Shown: positions 8,853 to 18,440, counted from the first letter of the stretch. The stretch: DNA of 48,285 bases from RGIG8597 sp045133795 (GCA_045133795.1 JBGUUT010000099.1:1-48285); one strand, 5' to 3'. A program made the numbers and translations. Notes: a model not told the origin generated them from the sequence alone.

Positions 8853-9725
8853 ATGCCGAGATTGAAACTTCTTGGAGTAAATGTAGATATAATGGAAGAA
8901 GACGAAATGATGCAAGAAATATATCGTCTTTCAAAACAAAATTATCCTGCCAGAATCATTCTTTTGAATAAGCATTTATTGATGAGTGCGAAATTTCATA
9001 AAGAACTTTTTAATATTATCAACAGTGCAGATTTGGTTATTCCGGTTTCAAAAAGTATCAGAAACGGTTTAAACTTTTTAAGTAAAAAAGCCTATTCGGT
9101 ATTGCCGGCATATCGTCAGCCGATATTAACACCTTTTTCCTTTGCAATTCATCTACTTTCATATTTTACTGAAATAGAACAAAGCGTTTATCTATTAGGT
9201 AGCTCAAAAAAATTAATCAAAGGTGCAGAAAAAAATGTTAAAGATTCATATCCCGGAATAAAATTAATGGGAGTTTATCACACAAAGTATAAAAAGGATT
9301 TTGAACAAAAATTACTTACTTCTATCTACAAAATTGCACCTAATTTATTAATAATCAGTAAAAAAAATCCAAAAGCAGAATATTGGTTATCAAAACAGAA
9401 AGAAAAATTGCCAAACGGTGTATCCGTAATCATAGAAGATTTTATTTATGAAATAGGTGAAAAAATAATAAAACCAACTGATAGAATTCGGTACGCTTTA
9501 CACAAAAAAATAAAGAACTTCTTTTCAATTCCATCTGTAATTATCCGTCATTTTTTATTTATCACTTATCTATTCAACTACAAAATATTTAACTTAGAAA
9601 ATAAAGTAAAAAAAGAAAAGATTAAGATTAATAAGAAAAAAGAAAAACATAAAAAAGAAAAAATAAAATTTCCGAAAGAAGATAAAAACAGAAAAATAAC
9701 AGTTACAAATAAAAAAAAGAAATAG
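8853..9725 (+). CDS. Degenerate WecG/TagA/CpsF-family protein with a lysine-rich tail
   Basis: A 290-residue protein whose residues about 4-240 follow the WecG/TagA glycosyltransferase fold (LLGVNVD, LLNKHLLMSA, SVYLLGSSKKLIKGAEKN, KNPKAEYW). Family members transfer N-acetylmannosamine(uronate) to lipid-linked sugars. The key acceptor-site motif is altered: where family members have T-x-N and LPDGxG, this protein has LLN and IPVSKS, so the usual catalytic Asp is Val65. Residues about 250-290 form a tail that is roughly half lysine. It is third in the operon after rsmE (13-base gap). It may be an inactive or repurposed member; the family call is sound but the activity is doubtful. Confidence 0.7.
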   Translation: MPRLKLLGVNVDIMEEDEMMQEIYRLSKQNYPARIILLNKHLLMSAKFHKELFNIINSADLVIPVSKSIRNGLNFLSKKAYSVLPAYRQPILTPFSFAIHLLSYFTEIEQSVYLLGSSKKLIKGAEKNVKDSYPGIKLMGVYHTKYKKDFEQKLLTSIYKIAPNLLIISKKNPKAEYWLSKQKEKLPNGVSVIIEDFIYEIGEKIIKPTDRIRYALHKKIKNFFSIPSVIIRHFLFITYLFNYKIFNLENKVKKEKIKINKKKEKHKKEKIKFPKEDKNRKITVTNKKKK

Positions 9726-9731
9726 TTTTCA

Positions 9732-9974
9732 TCAAGCGATAATATTAAAACCGCTTTTTTCATTCTTATCATTTGATAATTCTAATTTCTTTTGCTTTGC
9801 AATAAAAAAAGGGCATTCCCTACCGATAGAATCTTTCACTATTTTGTAGGGAATTACCCTATTACACTTTAATTGCCATTTTTGACACAAATAAACTAAT
9901 ACATTATTGGAACTCAAGCTACGCTTCAAGAAATCACAGTTATAACAAGAATCAGACTTAGCTTCATTTTCCAT
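9732..9974 (-). CDS. Small cysteine-rich protein of unknown function
   Basis: 80 residues with cysteines at 10, 13, 30, 37 and 54 (C-x2-C-x16-C-x6-C-x16-C), a spacing that suggests a zinc or iron-sulfur site. No known family is recognised. The start lies inside the end of the adenosine deaminase gene (11-base overlap), which supports translational coupling and a real gene. It faces the WecG/TagA-like gene tail to tail, only six bases apart, with no terminator hairpin between them. Confidence 0.6.
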   Translation of the reverse strand: MENEAKSDSCYNCDFLKRSLSSNNVLVYLCQKWQLKCNRVIPYKIVKDSIGRECPFFIAKQKKLELSNDKNEKSGFNIIA

Positions 9975-11172
9975 TTGAATATTTCTGAACTATAGATTCA
10001 TAATAAGCAATACATTTTCTTACATATTTTCTTTTCTCTGAATATGAACCATAAAAAAATGAACGCTTAAAACCATAAACAACAATATCTTTAAACATTT
10101 TTTCTGAAATAGAAAAATTATCAGTCATCAATTTTAATTCTTTGCAAACACTCGTATTAGAAACCAAACGATTGTCCGTACAAATTGAAACAGAAAGACG
10201 ATTATCTAACATCTTCGAAAGAGAATGTTCTTTTATATCTTGCAATTCCGGCATTGTCTGCAAATTACTTGTCAAACAAACTTCCACCGTAATTCTAGAA
10301 TCCGCAAGAAAATTCGCTAATCCCGATATATATAGCTTTTTATCTTGAATCGAAGAATCTACTATTTTATCTTCTCTGAAAAGCTGCAAACCATGACCGA
10401 TTCTGTCCGCATGACAAGAAGTTACTGCAGAAAAAATCGATTCCGGACCGGAAGCTTCACCGGCATGAACGGTTTTATGCAAAAAATGTTTATGAACATA
10501 ATCATAAGACTGTTTATGTTCATCTGCCGGATATCCCCATTCACTCCCCGCAATATCAAAACCAACAATAGGAATATCAGACTCGTCTCTAAGCTTTACG
10601 GCAGCTTTTGCCAATTCTAACGAAGCTAAACTGATACATTCACGCTCAGATGAATATTTATGTAAATTAAAAAAGTTTTTATAATAAGAAGAGAAATTCG
10701 CGTTGCAGAATCTCATCGCACAAACAATCAAGCCGTAACGAAATTCCGGTTCATTTTCCGGAATATTCTTATTGATTTCTTTTGATGCATTACGCATTCC
10801 TCGGTCAATACTCTTAACAACATCTTCAAAAGAAAGTGAATCATTTATATGAAGTTGCGGTGCAAATCTAACTTCTACATATCGCACGCCTTCATTAAAA
10901 TTATCTAAGGCAAACTCATAAGCTATACGTTCTAAAGACTCGGCTGTATCCATTACTAAACCTGTATAAGAAAAGCCTTTTAAATAATCATCTAATGATT
11001 CATATTTATCTTTAAATACCAGCTCTCGCATTCCTTCTTCAGTGTAAGATGGCAATGTTATATTTTTTTGTTTCGCCAGTTCTATCAAAGTCGAAAGACG
11101 CAAAGATCCGTCAAGATGTACATGAAGATCTGTTTTAGGGATTTCACGTAGAAAATTTTCTTTTGTTAACAT
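9964..11172 (-). CDS. add: Adenosine deaminase
   Basis: A 402-residue enzyme converting adenosine to inosine in purine salvage. Zinc-binding HVHLDGS lies near the N-terminus; HAGEASGP (catalytic Glu), RIGHG (His) and the late STDN-like segment SICTDN follow in the normal order. ATG at 11172 has AAGGAGG six bases upstream and is preferred over an upstream reading to 11196. The 5' end overlaps the end of the second DHH gene if the longer start is used; with the chosen start there is a 13-base gap. The cysteine-rich small gene follows. Confidence 0.92.
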   Translation of the reverse strand: MLTKENFLREIPKTDLHVHLDGSLRLSTLIELAKQKNITLPSYTEEGMRELVFKDKYESLDDYLKGFSYTGLVMDTAESLERIAYEFALDNFNEGVRYVEVRFAPQLHINDSLSFEDVVKSIDRGMRNASKEINKNIPENEPEFRYGLIVCAMRFCNANFSSYYKNFFNLHKYSSERECISLASLELAKAAVKLRDESDIPIVGFDIAGSEWGYPADEHKQSYDYVHKHFLHKTVHAGEASGPESIFSAVTSCHADRIGHGLQLFREDKIVDSSIQDKKLYISGLANFLADSRITVEVCLTSNLQTMPELQDIKEHSLSKMLDNRLSVSICTDNRLVSNTSVCKELKLMTDNFSISEKMFKDIVVYGFKRSFFYGSYSEKRKYVRKCIAYYESIVQKYSNGK

Positions 11173-11185
11173 GAGAACCTCCTTT

Positions 11186-12355
11186 TTAATCAGCAAAGTA
11201 TTTTGTTGACATTATAGAAAATAATTTATTAACAGTATCTGAAAAATCTTCATATTTCATATTTTGCGATACTCTAAAGCTTACAGCTCCGGGGTGTCCT
11301 CCGCCACCGCTAAAATTATCTTTAAACAAATCCATTAGTAATACATCTAAAGTTCGAAGGTCTAAATCTTGAAAAGTTGTAGATCTACGAATTTTAATCA
11401 TATATTTTTCTTTTTTACCGTCAAAATAAACAAATATACCGACTTTACCGGCTTTCTCAGGCAATATATTCACCAAATCATCAGAAACTTCTTCCAGTGA
11501 ACAAAATAATCCATCATCCGACAATAAGTTCTCACTTTTTTCTACATTAGGTATAGATAATATTCCTAATCCGTTTCTAATTATTTCGTTTTTCATCATT
11601 TTTTCAATAAGAATTGATTTTACTTTATCTTTTCTCGTAATAACATCAAATATTTCCTGCGGAGTTTTTAAATTAGCAGAATCTTTCCGAGTCAACTGTC
11701 CTAATCGATTCGTTAAAAAATCAAACCAATTTTTTTCTTCCGCAACCTGACAAAATTTTCCCAATTGCGTATCAGAACAAATCCCAGTTAATAATGTTAA
11801 AACAATATTACGTGGGAAACACACATCCTCCCAGCCTATCTCATTTGCTCCGCACAATAAAAAATAATCAGCAATAATATCACAACATGAATTTGCATAT
11901 TTAAATAATGAAAGTGAATTAGGAAAAATCTGTTCACTGTCATTTCCAAAATGATGATCTATTTCTATTGACTCTTGCAACTTATATGATTTAAAAATAG
12001 AATATACTGCATCAAAATCCGGCAATAACGCTTTGTTTGGCGTATCAAAAATTGAAAATACATATTCTTTAGCGGATAGTTCGGTTATCAAATCACTCAA
12101 AGTAAAAATAATCGGAATTTTATTATAATTCGCAATTTTAAATAAGAAATCAAAGCATTCGTCTTTTTCAAGCGGAAAATAAATCAAAACATTTTTCTTA
12201 ATATGTTTTAAATAAAGTGCAAACGCTAAACTGAAACAAACAGAATCAAAATCTGGAGAAAAATAGAAAAAGAAATTTTCTCTTTCTTTAATCAAAGTCT
12301 GAATTTTCTTTGTACTACATTCAAATTGTTCTTTACTAAAACTTGCCTTGTTCAT
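11186..12355 (-). CDS. Second DHH/DHHA1-family protein, motif I altered
   Basis: 389 residues. It keeps SPDFDS near residues 33-38, DTPN, DHHFGN near 130, GICSDTQLG and the C-terminal GGGGHPGA substrate loop, so it is a DHH/DHHA1 protein paralogous to the one at 7111. The His of the family motif HxNPDxD is Tyr31 here (YFSPDFD), which may weaken one metal site. It is longer than NrnA-type enzymes by some 50 residues. An AAAGG site precedes the ATG. It heads a minus-strand unit with add and the small cysteine-rich gene. Activity and substrate are unknown. Confidence 0.75.
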   Translation of the reverse strand: MNKASFSKEQFECSTKKIQTLIKERENFFFYFSPDFDSVCFSLAFALYLKHIKKNVLIYFPLEKDECFDFLFKIANYNKIPIIFTLSDLITELSAKEYVFSIFDTPNKALLPDFDAVYSIFKSYKLQESIEIDHHFGNDSEQIFPNSLSLFKYANSCCDIIADYFLLCGANEIGWEDVCFPRNIVLTLLTGICSDTQLGKFCQVAEEKNWFDFLTNRLGQLTRKDSANLKTPQEIFDVITRKDKVKSILIEKMMKNEIIRNGLGILSIPNVEKSENLLSDDGLFCSLEEVSDDLVNILPEKAGKVGIFVYFDGKKEKYMIKIRRSTTFQDLDLRTLDVLLMDLFKDNFSGGGGHPGAVSFRVSQNMKYEDFSDTVNKLFSIMSTKYFAD

Positions 12356-12398
12356 TTTGACCTTTCACTTAAAAAAACTTAGTACTATTAGCTTTAAC

Positions 12399-12445
12399 AA
12401 AAAAAAGACCGTTTGTTAAGCTAATTACATTAAAATAAAACAAAC
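12399..12445 (-). terminator. Possible terminator of the chemotaxis operon
   Basis: On the minus strand a 7-bp stem (GTTTGTT / AACAAAC) with a long loop is followed by GGTC and eight T residues. It lies between the cheB stop and the next gene. The long AT-rich loop makes it a weak candidate. Confidence 0.4.
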
Positions 12446-12530
12446 AATACTTTTGTGTACTTAACACTTTTATATAGAATTGTCATGCTTTATTAATAAT
12501 GACATAACTCACTAAACAGTCAATATAATA

Positions 12531-13604
12531 TTAATATCCTTTCAAATATTCTGCAGAATCATTAATAAAATTAGCAATTTTTCCCAACGGAATAATTCTA
12601 TCAACTTTACCGGTTTTTATCGCACTTCCGGGCATTCCAAACACAACACAAGAATCTTCATCCTGTGCAACCGTAAAACCACCCGCATCTTTAATTTCTG
12701 CTATTCCGGCGGCTCCGTCACTTCCCATTCCGGTTAAAATAACCGCCAATATTTTATCTTTATATTCTATTTTCACAGAATGAAATAATACATCAACACT
12801 CGGCTTATGTGCATTTTCCGGGTCACTGTCATCAACAACGATTCTTCCGCCGACAACTTTCATCTGATGACCGCCGGGAGCAATATATACTTTATTAGGC
12901 TCAACACGGTCATTATTTACCCCTTCAACAACTTCCAATTCTGACAATGTATTTAAACGTGCTGCAAAACTTTTTGTATACATCTTTGGCATATGTTGAA
13001 CAACAAAAATCGGCACACCGATATCTTTTCGTAATTTCGGAATTATCTCTGTAAGAGCCACTGTTCCGCCGGTTGAAGACCCGATACAAATCGCATCTAT
13101 AGTTTGATTCCTTACCTTAGGAATATCAAAAGACGGCAACCCACCCACTACCGGAAAACCATCTTCTTTAGCAATATCTTTAAACTTATTTTTGTGAAAT
13201 TTAAAATTTGCAAAAGTCTTGATTTTCTCTAACAAAACACTTCTTAAGAAATTTAAATTATATTCAAGCTCATTATCTTCCGGTTTTTGAATATAATCAA
13301 CCGCACCGATTTCAAGAGCTTGCAATGTTATATCAGCTCCGGCTCGTGTAAATGAACTTACCATTATCACCGGTTTAGGATTGTTTTTCATAATATACTT
13401 TAAAGTATCAATCCCATTCATTTCCGGCATTTCAATATCTAAAGTAATTATATCCGGATTTATTAAATCTAATTTTTTGACCGCCGCAGCTCCATTAACT
13501 GCAAATCCTACATATTCTAAATCCGGGTCGGATTCAATAATATTTTTCATTATCTCACGATAAATCGGCGAATCATCAATAACAAAAACTTTAATTCTTT
13601 CCAT
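12531..13604 (-). CDS. cheB: Chemotaxis protein-glutamate methylesterase
   Basis: A 357-residue two-domain protein that removes methyl groups from chemoreceptors for adaptation. The N-terminal receiver has the phosphorylatable Asp56 (DIITLDIEMPEMNG) and the KP pair near 107. The C-terminal esterase has Ser177 in GSSTGG, His204 in VVQHMP and the late Asp in GMGSDGA, a complete triad. It is the last gene of the che operon, eight bases after cheY. Confidence 0.95.
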   Translation of the reverse strand: MERIKVFVIDDSPIYREIMKNIIESDPDLEYVGFAVNGAAAVKKLDLINPDIITLDIEMPEMNGIDTLKYIMKNNPKPVIMVSSFTRAGADITLQALEIGAVDYIQKPEDNELEYNLNFLRSVLLEKIKTFANFKFHKNKFKDIAKEDGFPVVGGLPSFDIPKVRNQTIDAICIGSSTGGTVALTEIIPKLRKDIGVPIFVVQHMPKMYTKSFAARLNTLSELEVVEGVNNDRVEPNKVYIAPGGHQMKVVGGRIVVDDSDPENAHKPSVDVLFHSVKIEYKDKILAVILTGMGSDGAAGIAEIKDAGGFTVAQDEDSCVVFGMPGSAIKTGKVDRIIPLGKIANFINDSAEYLKGY

Positions 13605-13611
13605 ACCTACA

Positions 13612-13974
13612 TTACTTCAATGCTTTTTCAATAGCTGACAAAATTCTTTCAGGTTTAAAAGGTTTTACAATAAAATCTTTTACTCCGGCTTTTATTGCTT
13701 CAACAATTAATTGTTGCTGCCCCAATGCAGAACAAATAATAATTTTTGCTGCTCTGTCAAATTCAAAAATTCTATGCATCGCATCAAGACCGTTCATATT
13801 AGGCATTGTTATATCAAGGATAATAACATCCGGTCTAAGAGTCTCATAACGTTCTATTGCCTCAATTCCATCACTCGCCTCTCCGACAATTGTATATCCT
13901 TTTTCTTCTAATATTTCTTTTTGAACCATTCTCATAAAAGAAAGGTCATCCGCTAAAACAATTTTTGCTCCCAT
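13612..13974 (-). CDS. cheY: CheY-type response regulator
   Basis: A 120-residue single receiver domain. Acidic pair Asp9-Asp10, phosphorylation site Asp54 (VIILDITMPNMNG), Ser/Thr switch in ICSA and the conserved Lys in VKPF are all visible. Next to cheA and cheB it is the likely flagellar-switch messenger. AAGGAG precedes the ATG. Spirochetes have several CheY copies, so whether this one is the main switch ligand is inferred. Confidence 0.9.
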   Translation of the reverse strand: MGAKIVLADDLSFMRMVQKEILEEKGYTIVGEASDGIEAIERYETLRPDVIILDITMPNMNGLDAMHRIFEFDRAAKIIICSALGQQQLIVEAIKAGVKDFIVKPFKPERILSAIEKALK

Positions 13975-14004
13975 CTTTTCTCCTTGTTAAAAAAGAATTC
14001 ATAA

Positions 14005-16458
14005 TTATTCACGAATATCGTTAAACATATCTGTTATCTTCTTTAAATTATCCTCAGCATTAGCAGGGTCTTCTTTTTTATTCGAATCTAAAGTTTCAAC
14101 ATTAGACTCAACTTCTTTTTTCTCTTCAACGACTTTTTCTGCTTCTGAATGATTTAAATTATCATACAAGCTTGATAACGTAAATGCTTCATCTACACCG
14201 TCACCATTTAAGTCATAATCATGAGCAAGTTTATTTATTTCTTTTAATGTTGCATTTACTAAAGTACTTGTATCAAGAACCAAAACAATACGTCCATCCC
14301 CTAATACCGCAGCACCGGCAACACCTTCATTATTCTTTAAGACATCGTCCAGTCCCTTAATAACTATATCTTGGTCACCCATCAAGTTATTAACAATAAG
14401 ACCGATACGTCTCTTTTCAAAAGATACAACTACAATATATACATCTTCATCATCTTTCTTTATTCGTTCCATACCAACTAAATCAGAAAGCTGAATAACT
14501 GCCAATGTTTCATTTCTTAAATTATATACTTGATAATCATCAAATTCTTTAATTTCCGAACGATTGATTTTTAAAGTTTCTTCAACGACACTAATCGGAA
14601 TAGCAAAAATATTTTCATCAACATTTACAAGCAAGGCCTCAACAATTGTTGTTGTCAAAGGAAGAACGATTGTAAACTTTGTACCTTCACCAAGCTTTGT
14701 CGAAATATCAATGCGTCCACGCATTTTTACAAGTTCAGTTTTTACAACGTCCATACCTACACCGCGTCCGGAAACAGAACTAATTTCTTTCTTTGTACTA
14801 AATCCCGGAGCAAAAATAAAATCGTAAATTTCTTGAGCAGGCATACCAACCAATTGTGCCGGAGTAACAATTCCGTTTTCCAAAGCTTTATTTTTAATAC
14901 CTTCAATATTTAAACCATTTCCGTCATCTTCAACTTCAATGTAAATATTAGAACCTTCTTGATAAGCTTTTAATGTTACATGACCTTCACGATTCTTACC
15001 TTTCTTTTCACGTTCTTCAGGAGATTCAACTCCGTGATCCACACTGTTACGAATTAAGTGAGTCAACGGTTCTGCTAAATGTTCAATTACAGTCTTATCT
15101 ATTTCTGTATTTTCACCAATAATTTCCAAATGAATATTCTTATGCAATGAATTTGCCAAATCTCGAACCATTCTCGGAAATTTTGAAAAAACTGTACCAA
15201 CAGGCACCATTCGAGTCTGCATCATCTTCATCTGCATTTGGTCGGAAATTCTTTCCAATTCAGAAGTCGCATCTTCAATTTCTGCTTTCAACTCTTGAAT
15301 AGATGAACTATCTGTGATTTTATCAGAAATCTGCATGAATCTGGAACGATTAATAATCAATTCTCCAACTAAATTAATCAATTCATCCAATCGTTCTGTA
15401 TCTACACGTATAGTTTGTTTTTGAACTATTTTTTCTCCAGAACCAGCTGTTTTTGTCGCAGATTTAGCTGCCGGAGCTTTAGTTTCTTGCTGTGGAGCTT
15501 GTTGAGGTTTATTATCTTCGGCAAGCTGTTCTTCCATTTTTTGTCTTACCAAATCTTCTGCCCACGCCTGTTCCATCTCTTCAGCTTTTTGAATTTCATC
15601 GGCTGTCAATAAATCTCCGACTCCGATAGCCATATTTAAGCTTATCTCACTGATTTCTAAACGATCTATCTGGTCTACATCAGCACAGTCTTTTAAATCA
15701 TCAACCGGAACTGAAGATAATATATAAAGAGCAACCTCACTAAATTTTGCATCTTCTGTTTCTTTCTCAATATCAGGAACAGTTTTCAATACAGTAACTG
15801 TATTTTCAAAATTATTGAATACAAGGTAAGCTCTCGGATATTTCATATCACAGTCATCTTCTATATGAAAAAGAACTTTATATAATTTCTCACCTTTTTC
15901 AACTGCATCTTCAATCTGACTTTTTTCGATTTCTGTAAATTCTACATCTAAGGACTTTAAATTATTGACACTTACGTTCATTACAGTCCCGTCACCTTGT
16001 TGTACATTTTCCGGTTGAGGAAGATCCGCAGCTTTTACAGCTGTTGCCGTCGAAGCAGGAACCGCTTCTTCATCTAATATTGCTAATAAAGGATTAACAA
16101 CATCTGTAATATCAACATCTTCTTCATTTTCACCGTTTTCTACTGTTGCTAAACATTTCATAATTCTGTCAAACGCAGCAAACAGAGAATCCATAATTTC
16201 TGTATTCACTAAAAGAACATTACGTCTAACTCGCTCAAAAATATCTTCCATCTTATGAGCAAGTGTTGAAATTTTCTTGTATCCGACTAATGCAGATTCA
16301 CTCTTTATTGAATGAGTAAGACGGAAAATTTCATTTATCACGTCTGTATCTTCAGGAGAATTTTCGAGATCCAGCAATCTTTGATTTAAGGTCTCCAAAA
16401 GTTCTTTTACTTCTTCCAGAAAAGCTTCTAATATTTTTCTTTCATCAATATCTACCAT
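14005..16458 (-). CDS. cheA: Chemotaxis histidine kinase
   Basis: An 817-residue kinase that passes phosphate from receptor clusters to CheY and CheB. Domains in order: HPt with His49 (RLTHSIKSES), a P2-like CheY/CheB-docking part around 170-290, a Gln/Ala-rich linker, the dimerisation helices (about 350-440), the ATPase domain with N-box HLIRNSVDHG, DDGNG and GRGVGMDVV, and a CheW-like P5 domain (about 610-750). An extra acidic coiled tail of about 60 residues follows P5. AAGGAG precedes the ATG. It lies between cheR and cheY. Confidence 0.95.
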   Translation of the reverse strand: MVDIDERKILEAFLEEVKELLETLNQRLLDLENSPEDTDVINEIFRLTHSIKSESALVGYKKISTLAHKMEDIFERVRRNVLLVNTEIMDSLFAAFDRIMKCLATVENGENEEDVDITDVVNPLLAILDEEAVPASTATAVKAADLPQPENVQQGDGTVMNVSVNNLKSLDVEFTEIEKSQIEDAVEKGEKLYKVLFHIEDDCDMKYPRAYLVFNNFENTVTVLKTVPDIEKETEDAKFSEVALYILSSVPVDDLKDCADVDQIDRLEISEISLNMAIGVGDLLTADEIQKAEEMEQAWAEDLVRQKMEEQLAEDNKPQQAPQQETKAPAAKSATKTAGSGEKIVQKQTIRVDTERLDELINLVGELIINRSRFMQISDKITDSSSIQELKAEIEDATSELERISDQMQMKMMQTRMVPVGTVFSKFPRMVRDLANSLHKNIHLEIIGENTEIDKTVIEHLAEPLTHLIRNSVDHGVESPEEREKKGKNREGHVTLKAYQEGSNIYIEVEDDGNGLNIEGIKNKALENGIVTPAQLVGMPAQEIYDFIFAPGFSTKKEISSVSGRGVGMDVVKTELVKMRGRIDISTKLGEGTKFTIVLPLTTTIVEALLVNVDENIFAIPISVVEETLKINRSEIKEFDDYQVYNLRNETLAVIQLSDLVGMERIKKDDEDVYIVVVSFEKRRIGLIVNNLMGDQDIVIKGLDDVLKNNEGVAGAAVLGDGRIVLVLDTSTLVNATLKEINKLAHDYDLNGDGVDEAFTLSSLYDNLNHSEAEKVVEEKKEVESNVETLDSNKKEDPANAEDNLKKITDMFNDIRE

Positions 16459-16504
16459 TGTTGAAAATCTCCTTCTAACAATTTATCCATTACAGATGTC
16501 TTAA

Positions 16505-17317
16505 TCATTCTTTGTAATATACAGGCGCATCCTGAATCTTTTTAAATTTAAATCTTGAATCCATAAAATACAAAGATTCTGCATGTCCTAAGAAAAAATA
16601 TCCCTCAGGATTTAATGCATTAAAAAAATTAGCAACAACTTTAGTCTGATCTTCTCTATCAAAATAAATCATTACATTTCTACAAAAAATGATATCATAT
16701 TTTTTATCGGTAGAATCATGAATAAGATTAAATCGAAAGAAATTTACTGAATGACGAATTTCTTCATCGAGAAGATAATTCTTATCGTTTAACTGTTTAA
16801 AATACCTTTTAATATAACTTGAATCTGTTTCTCTAAACTTTTTATCATCATAAATACCGCGAGCAGCTAAACTTAATACTTCCGTATTTATATCAGAAGC
16901 ATCAATTCGAATATATTTACGATTTAGATATCCACGTTCTTTTGCCAACATTGCAATGGTGTAAGGTTCTTCTCCAGTAGAACAACCAGCACACCATATA
17001 TTTAAGGGGAAATGACTTCTGCTAATAAATTCCGGAATTATCACATCAAATAATGCGGTAAAATGTGAATTATGCCGAAAAAAACAAGTTTCATTTGTTG
17101 AAATCCCGTTTATAACTTCAATAATTTCTTCTTTATTCTCAGAAACCACATAGTCATAATAATCTTCAAAAGACCGCAAGCCTAACTCTCTTACTCGCTT
17201 TGATAGACGATTAGAAAGTAAAGTCACCTTTGAATCTTTCAAATAAATTCCGGAAATGCTGTGAATTAACTCGGCGAATTTCTGAAATCCTTCCGAAGAA
17301 ATTTTTTCACTTCCCAT
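16505..17317 (-). CDS. cheR: Chemotaxis protein methyltransferase
   Basis: A 270-residue S-adenosylmethionine-dependent enzyme methylating receptor glutamates. The N-terminal helical domain ends near NETCFFR; the SAM-binding signature is WCAGCSTGEEPYTIAM, followed by DINTEVL, IIFCRNVMIYF and FFLGHAES, all standard. The ATG is preceded by GGAG. It sits between cheW and cheA. Together with cheB it closes the adaptation loop. Confidence 0.95.
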   Translation of the reverse strand: MGSEKISSEGFQKFAELIHSISGIYLKDSKVTLLSNRLSKRVRELGLRSFEDYYDYVVSENKEEIIEVINGISTNETCFFRHNSHFTALFDVIIPEFISRSHFPLNIWCAGCSTGEEPYTIAMLAKERGYLNRKYIRIDASDINTEVLSLAARGIYDDKKFRETDSSYIKRYFKQLNDKNYLLDEEIRHSVNFFRFNLIHDSTDKKYDIIFCRNVMIYFDREDQTKVVANFFNALNPEGYFFLGHAESLYFMDSRFKFKKIQDAPVYYKE

Positions 17318-17339
17318 TATAAAACTCCATCATTTCCAC

Positions 17340-17813
17340 TTATTCTTCAATTACAATATCTTCCTCACTCTGAAGAATTCTCGTAATATCAAGAATAATA
17401 ATCAATTTGTCCTCAAGCTTACCTATTCCGTTAATGAATTCTGCTTTTAAACCAGAAACCGTAGGTAAAGAAAGCTCTATTTGAGATTGATTCAATGTTA
17501 CTACTTCCGCAACTGAATCTACTATTAACCCAAATTGTCTTTTCTTAACTTCAACGATAATAGTTTTAGTTTTCTTGGTATATTCAATTTTTTCCATACC
17601 AAATCGTTTTCTTAAATCGATAACCGGAATAACATTACCACGTAAGTTAATAACACCTTCAATATATTTAGGTGCTTTCGGTACTACGGTAATTTCTCCC
17701 ATTTTTTTTATTTCAAATACATTTTCAATAGGAATCCCATAATTCCCTTTACCTAAAGCAAAGAGAATCAATTGTCGTTCATGATTAGAAATAGCTGAAG
17801 TATTTTCGCTCAT
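17340..17813 (-). CDS. cheW: Chemotaxis coupling protein
   Basis: 157 residues from the chosen ATG, linking receptors to CheA. It has one CheW/SH3-like fold: LILFALGKGNYGIPIENVFEI, VPKAPKYIEGVINLRGNVIPVIDLR and the late NGIGKLEDKLIIILDI. An upstream in-frame ATG at 17852 exists, but GGAGG lies six bases before the ATG at 17813, which also fits the family length. First of the canonical che genes in this operon, after two unknown genes. Confidence 0.93.
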   Translation of the reverse strand: MSENTSAISNHERQLILFALGKGNYGIPIENVFEIKKMGEITVVPKAPKYIEGVINLRGNVIPVIDLRKRFGMEKIEYTKKTKTIIVEVKKRQFGLIVDSVAEVVTLNQSQIELSLPTVSGLKAEFINGIGKLEDKLIIILDITRILQSEEDIVIEE

Positions 17814-17864
17814 CTCAAGTCCTCCAAGTTTATTATCCCCTATCGGATTCAACCAGTTAAAAAA

Positions 17865-18434
17865 TTAAAATTTATCATCCATGTTCATAACATTAAGTAA
17901 AACTTCAAACTCTCCACTGGGAAGAGAAAGTATTTTTTTTATTTCTTGAACTGAAATCTTTTTATTATGCAAAAAACGAACCTTTTCCAACAAATCCATT
18001 TTTTCCATTTCTTTTTTTAATACATCAATTTCATCTTGTCTCAAAAGATTATTTTCAACAGTTTGATTCTTTTTTCTGTAATTAGCTAACATTTTGTCAG
18101 GAGAAACAACCTTCTTTGTAAATGCAGATGTACTTTCATTAATTTGATTAATATTCCTATTAAACTCTATATTTATCAAAGATTCAATTTCTTTTGCTTT
18201 AACATCAACTTTTTCTATTAATTTTTTCAAATCTTCTACTTTTGCTTCTATTACATTGCAATTATTCAGCGTAGCATCGTTTATACTACGCATAAAATTA
18301 TTAAGTTCTTTTTTTGTATTATCCAATACAACCTTATTCAAATAACGAGAATCAAATTTCTTTTTAAAAATAAAATATGATACTGTCAAAATAAAAATAT
18401 TGATAAATACAATAATAATATTAAAAAATATCAT
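17865..18434 (-). CDS. Membrane-anchored coiled-coil protein of unknown function
   Basis: 189 residues: one N-terminal transmembrane helix (about 2-23), a long charged coiled coil (about 35-100), and a C-terminal helix-turn-helix-like block (VRFLHNKKISVQEIKKILSLPSGEFEVLLNV). This layout resembles the small DUF2802/DUF6115-type proteins found in flagellar and chemotaxis operons of other bacteria; that likeness is by eye only. It lies between a small unknown gene and cheW in the sigma-28/che operon, so a motility role is likely. Confidence 0.65.
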   Translation of the reverse strand: MIFFNIIIVFINIFILTVSYFIFKKKFDSRYLNKVVLDNTKKELNNFMRSINDATLNNCNVIEAKVEDLKKLIEKVDVKAKEIESLINIEFNRNINQINESTSAFTKKVVSPDKMLANYRKKNQTVENNLLRQDEIDVLKKEMEKMDLLEKVRFLHNKKISVQEIKKILSLPSGEFEVLLNVMNMDDKF

Positions 18435-18440
18435 ACAAAA

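Noticed and set aside
12480..12510. TGTCAT...ATGACA inverted repeat after cheB as terminator or operator
   Set aside because: There is no T-run on either side and it is short enough to be chance in AT-rich sequence.
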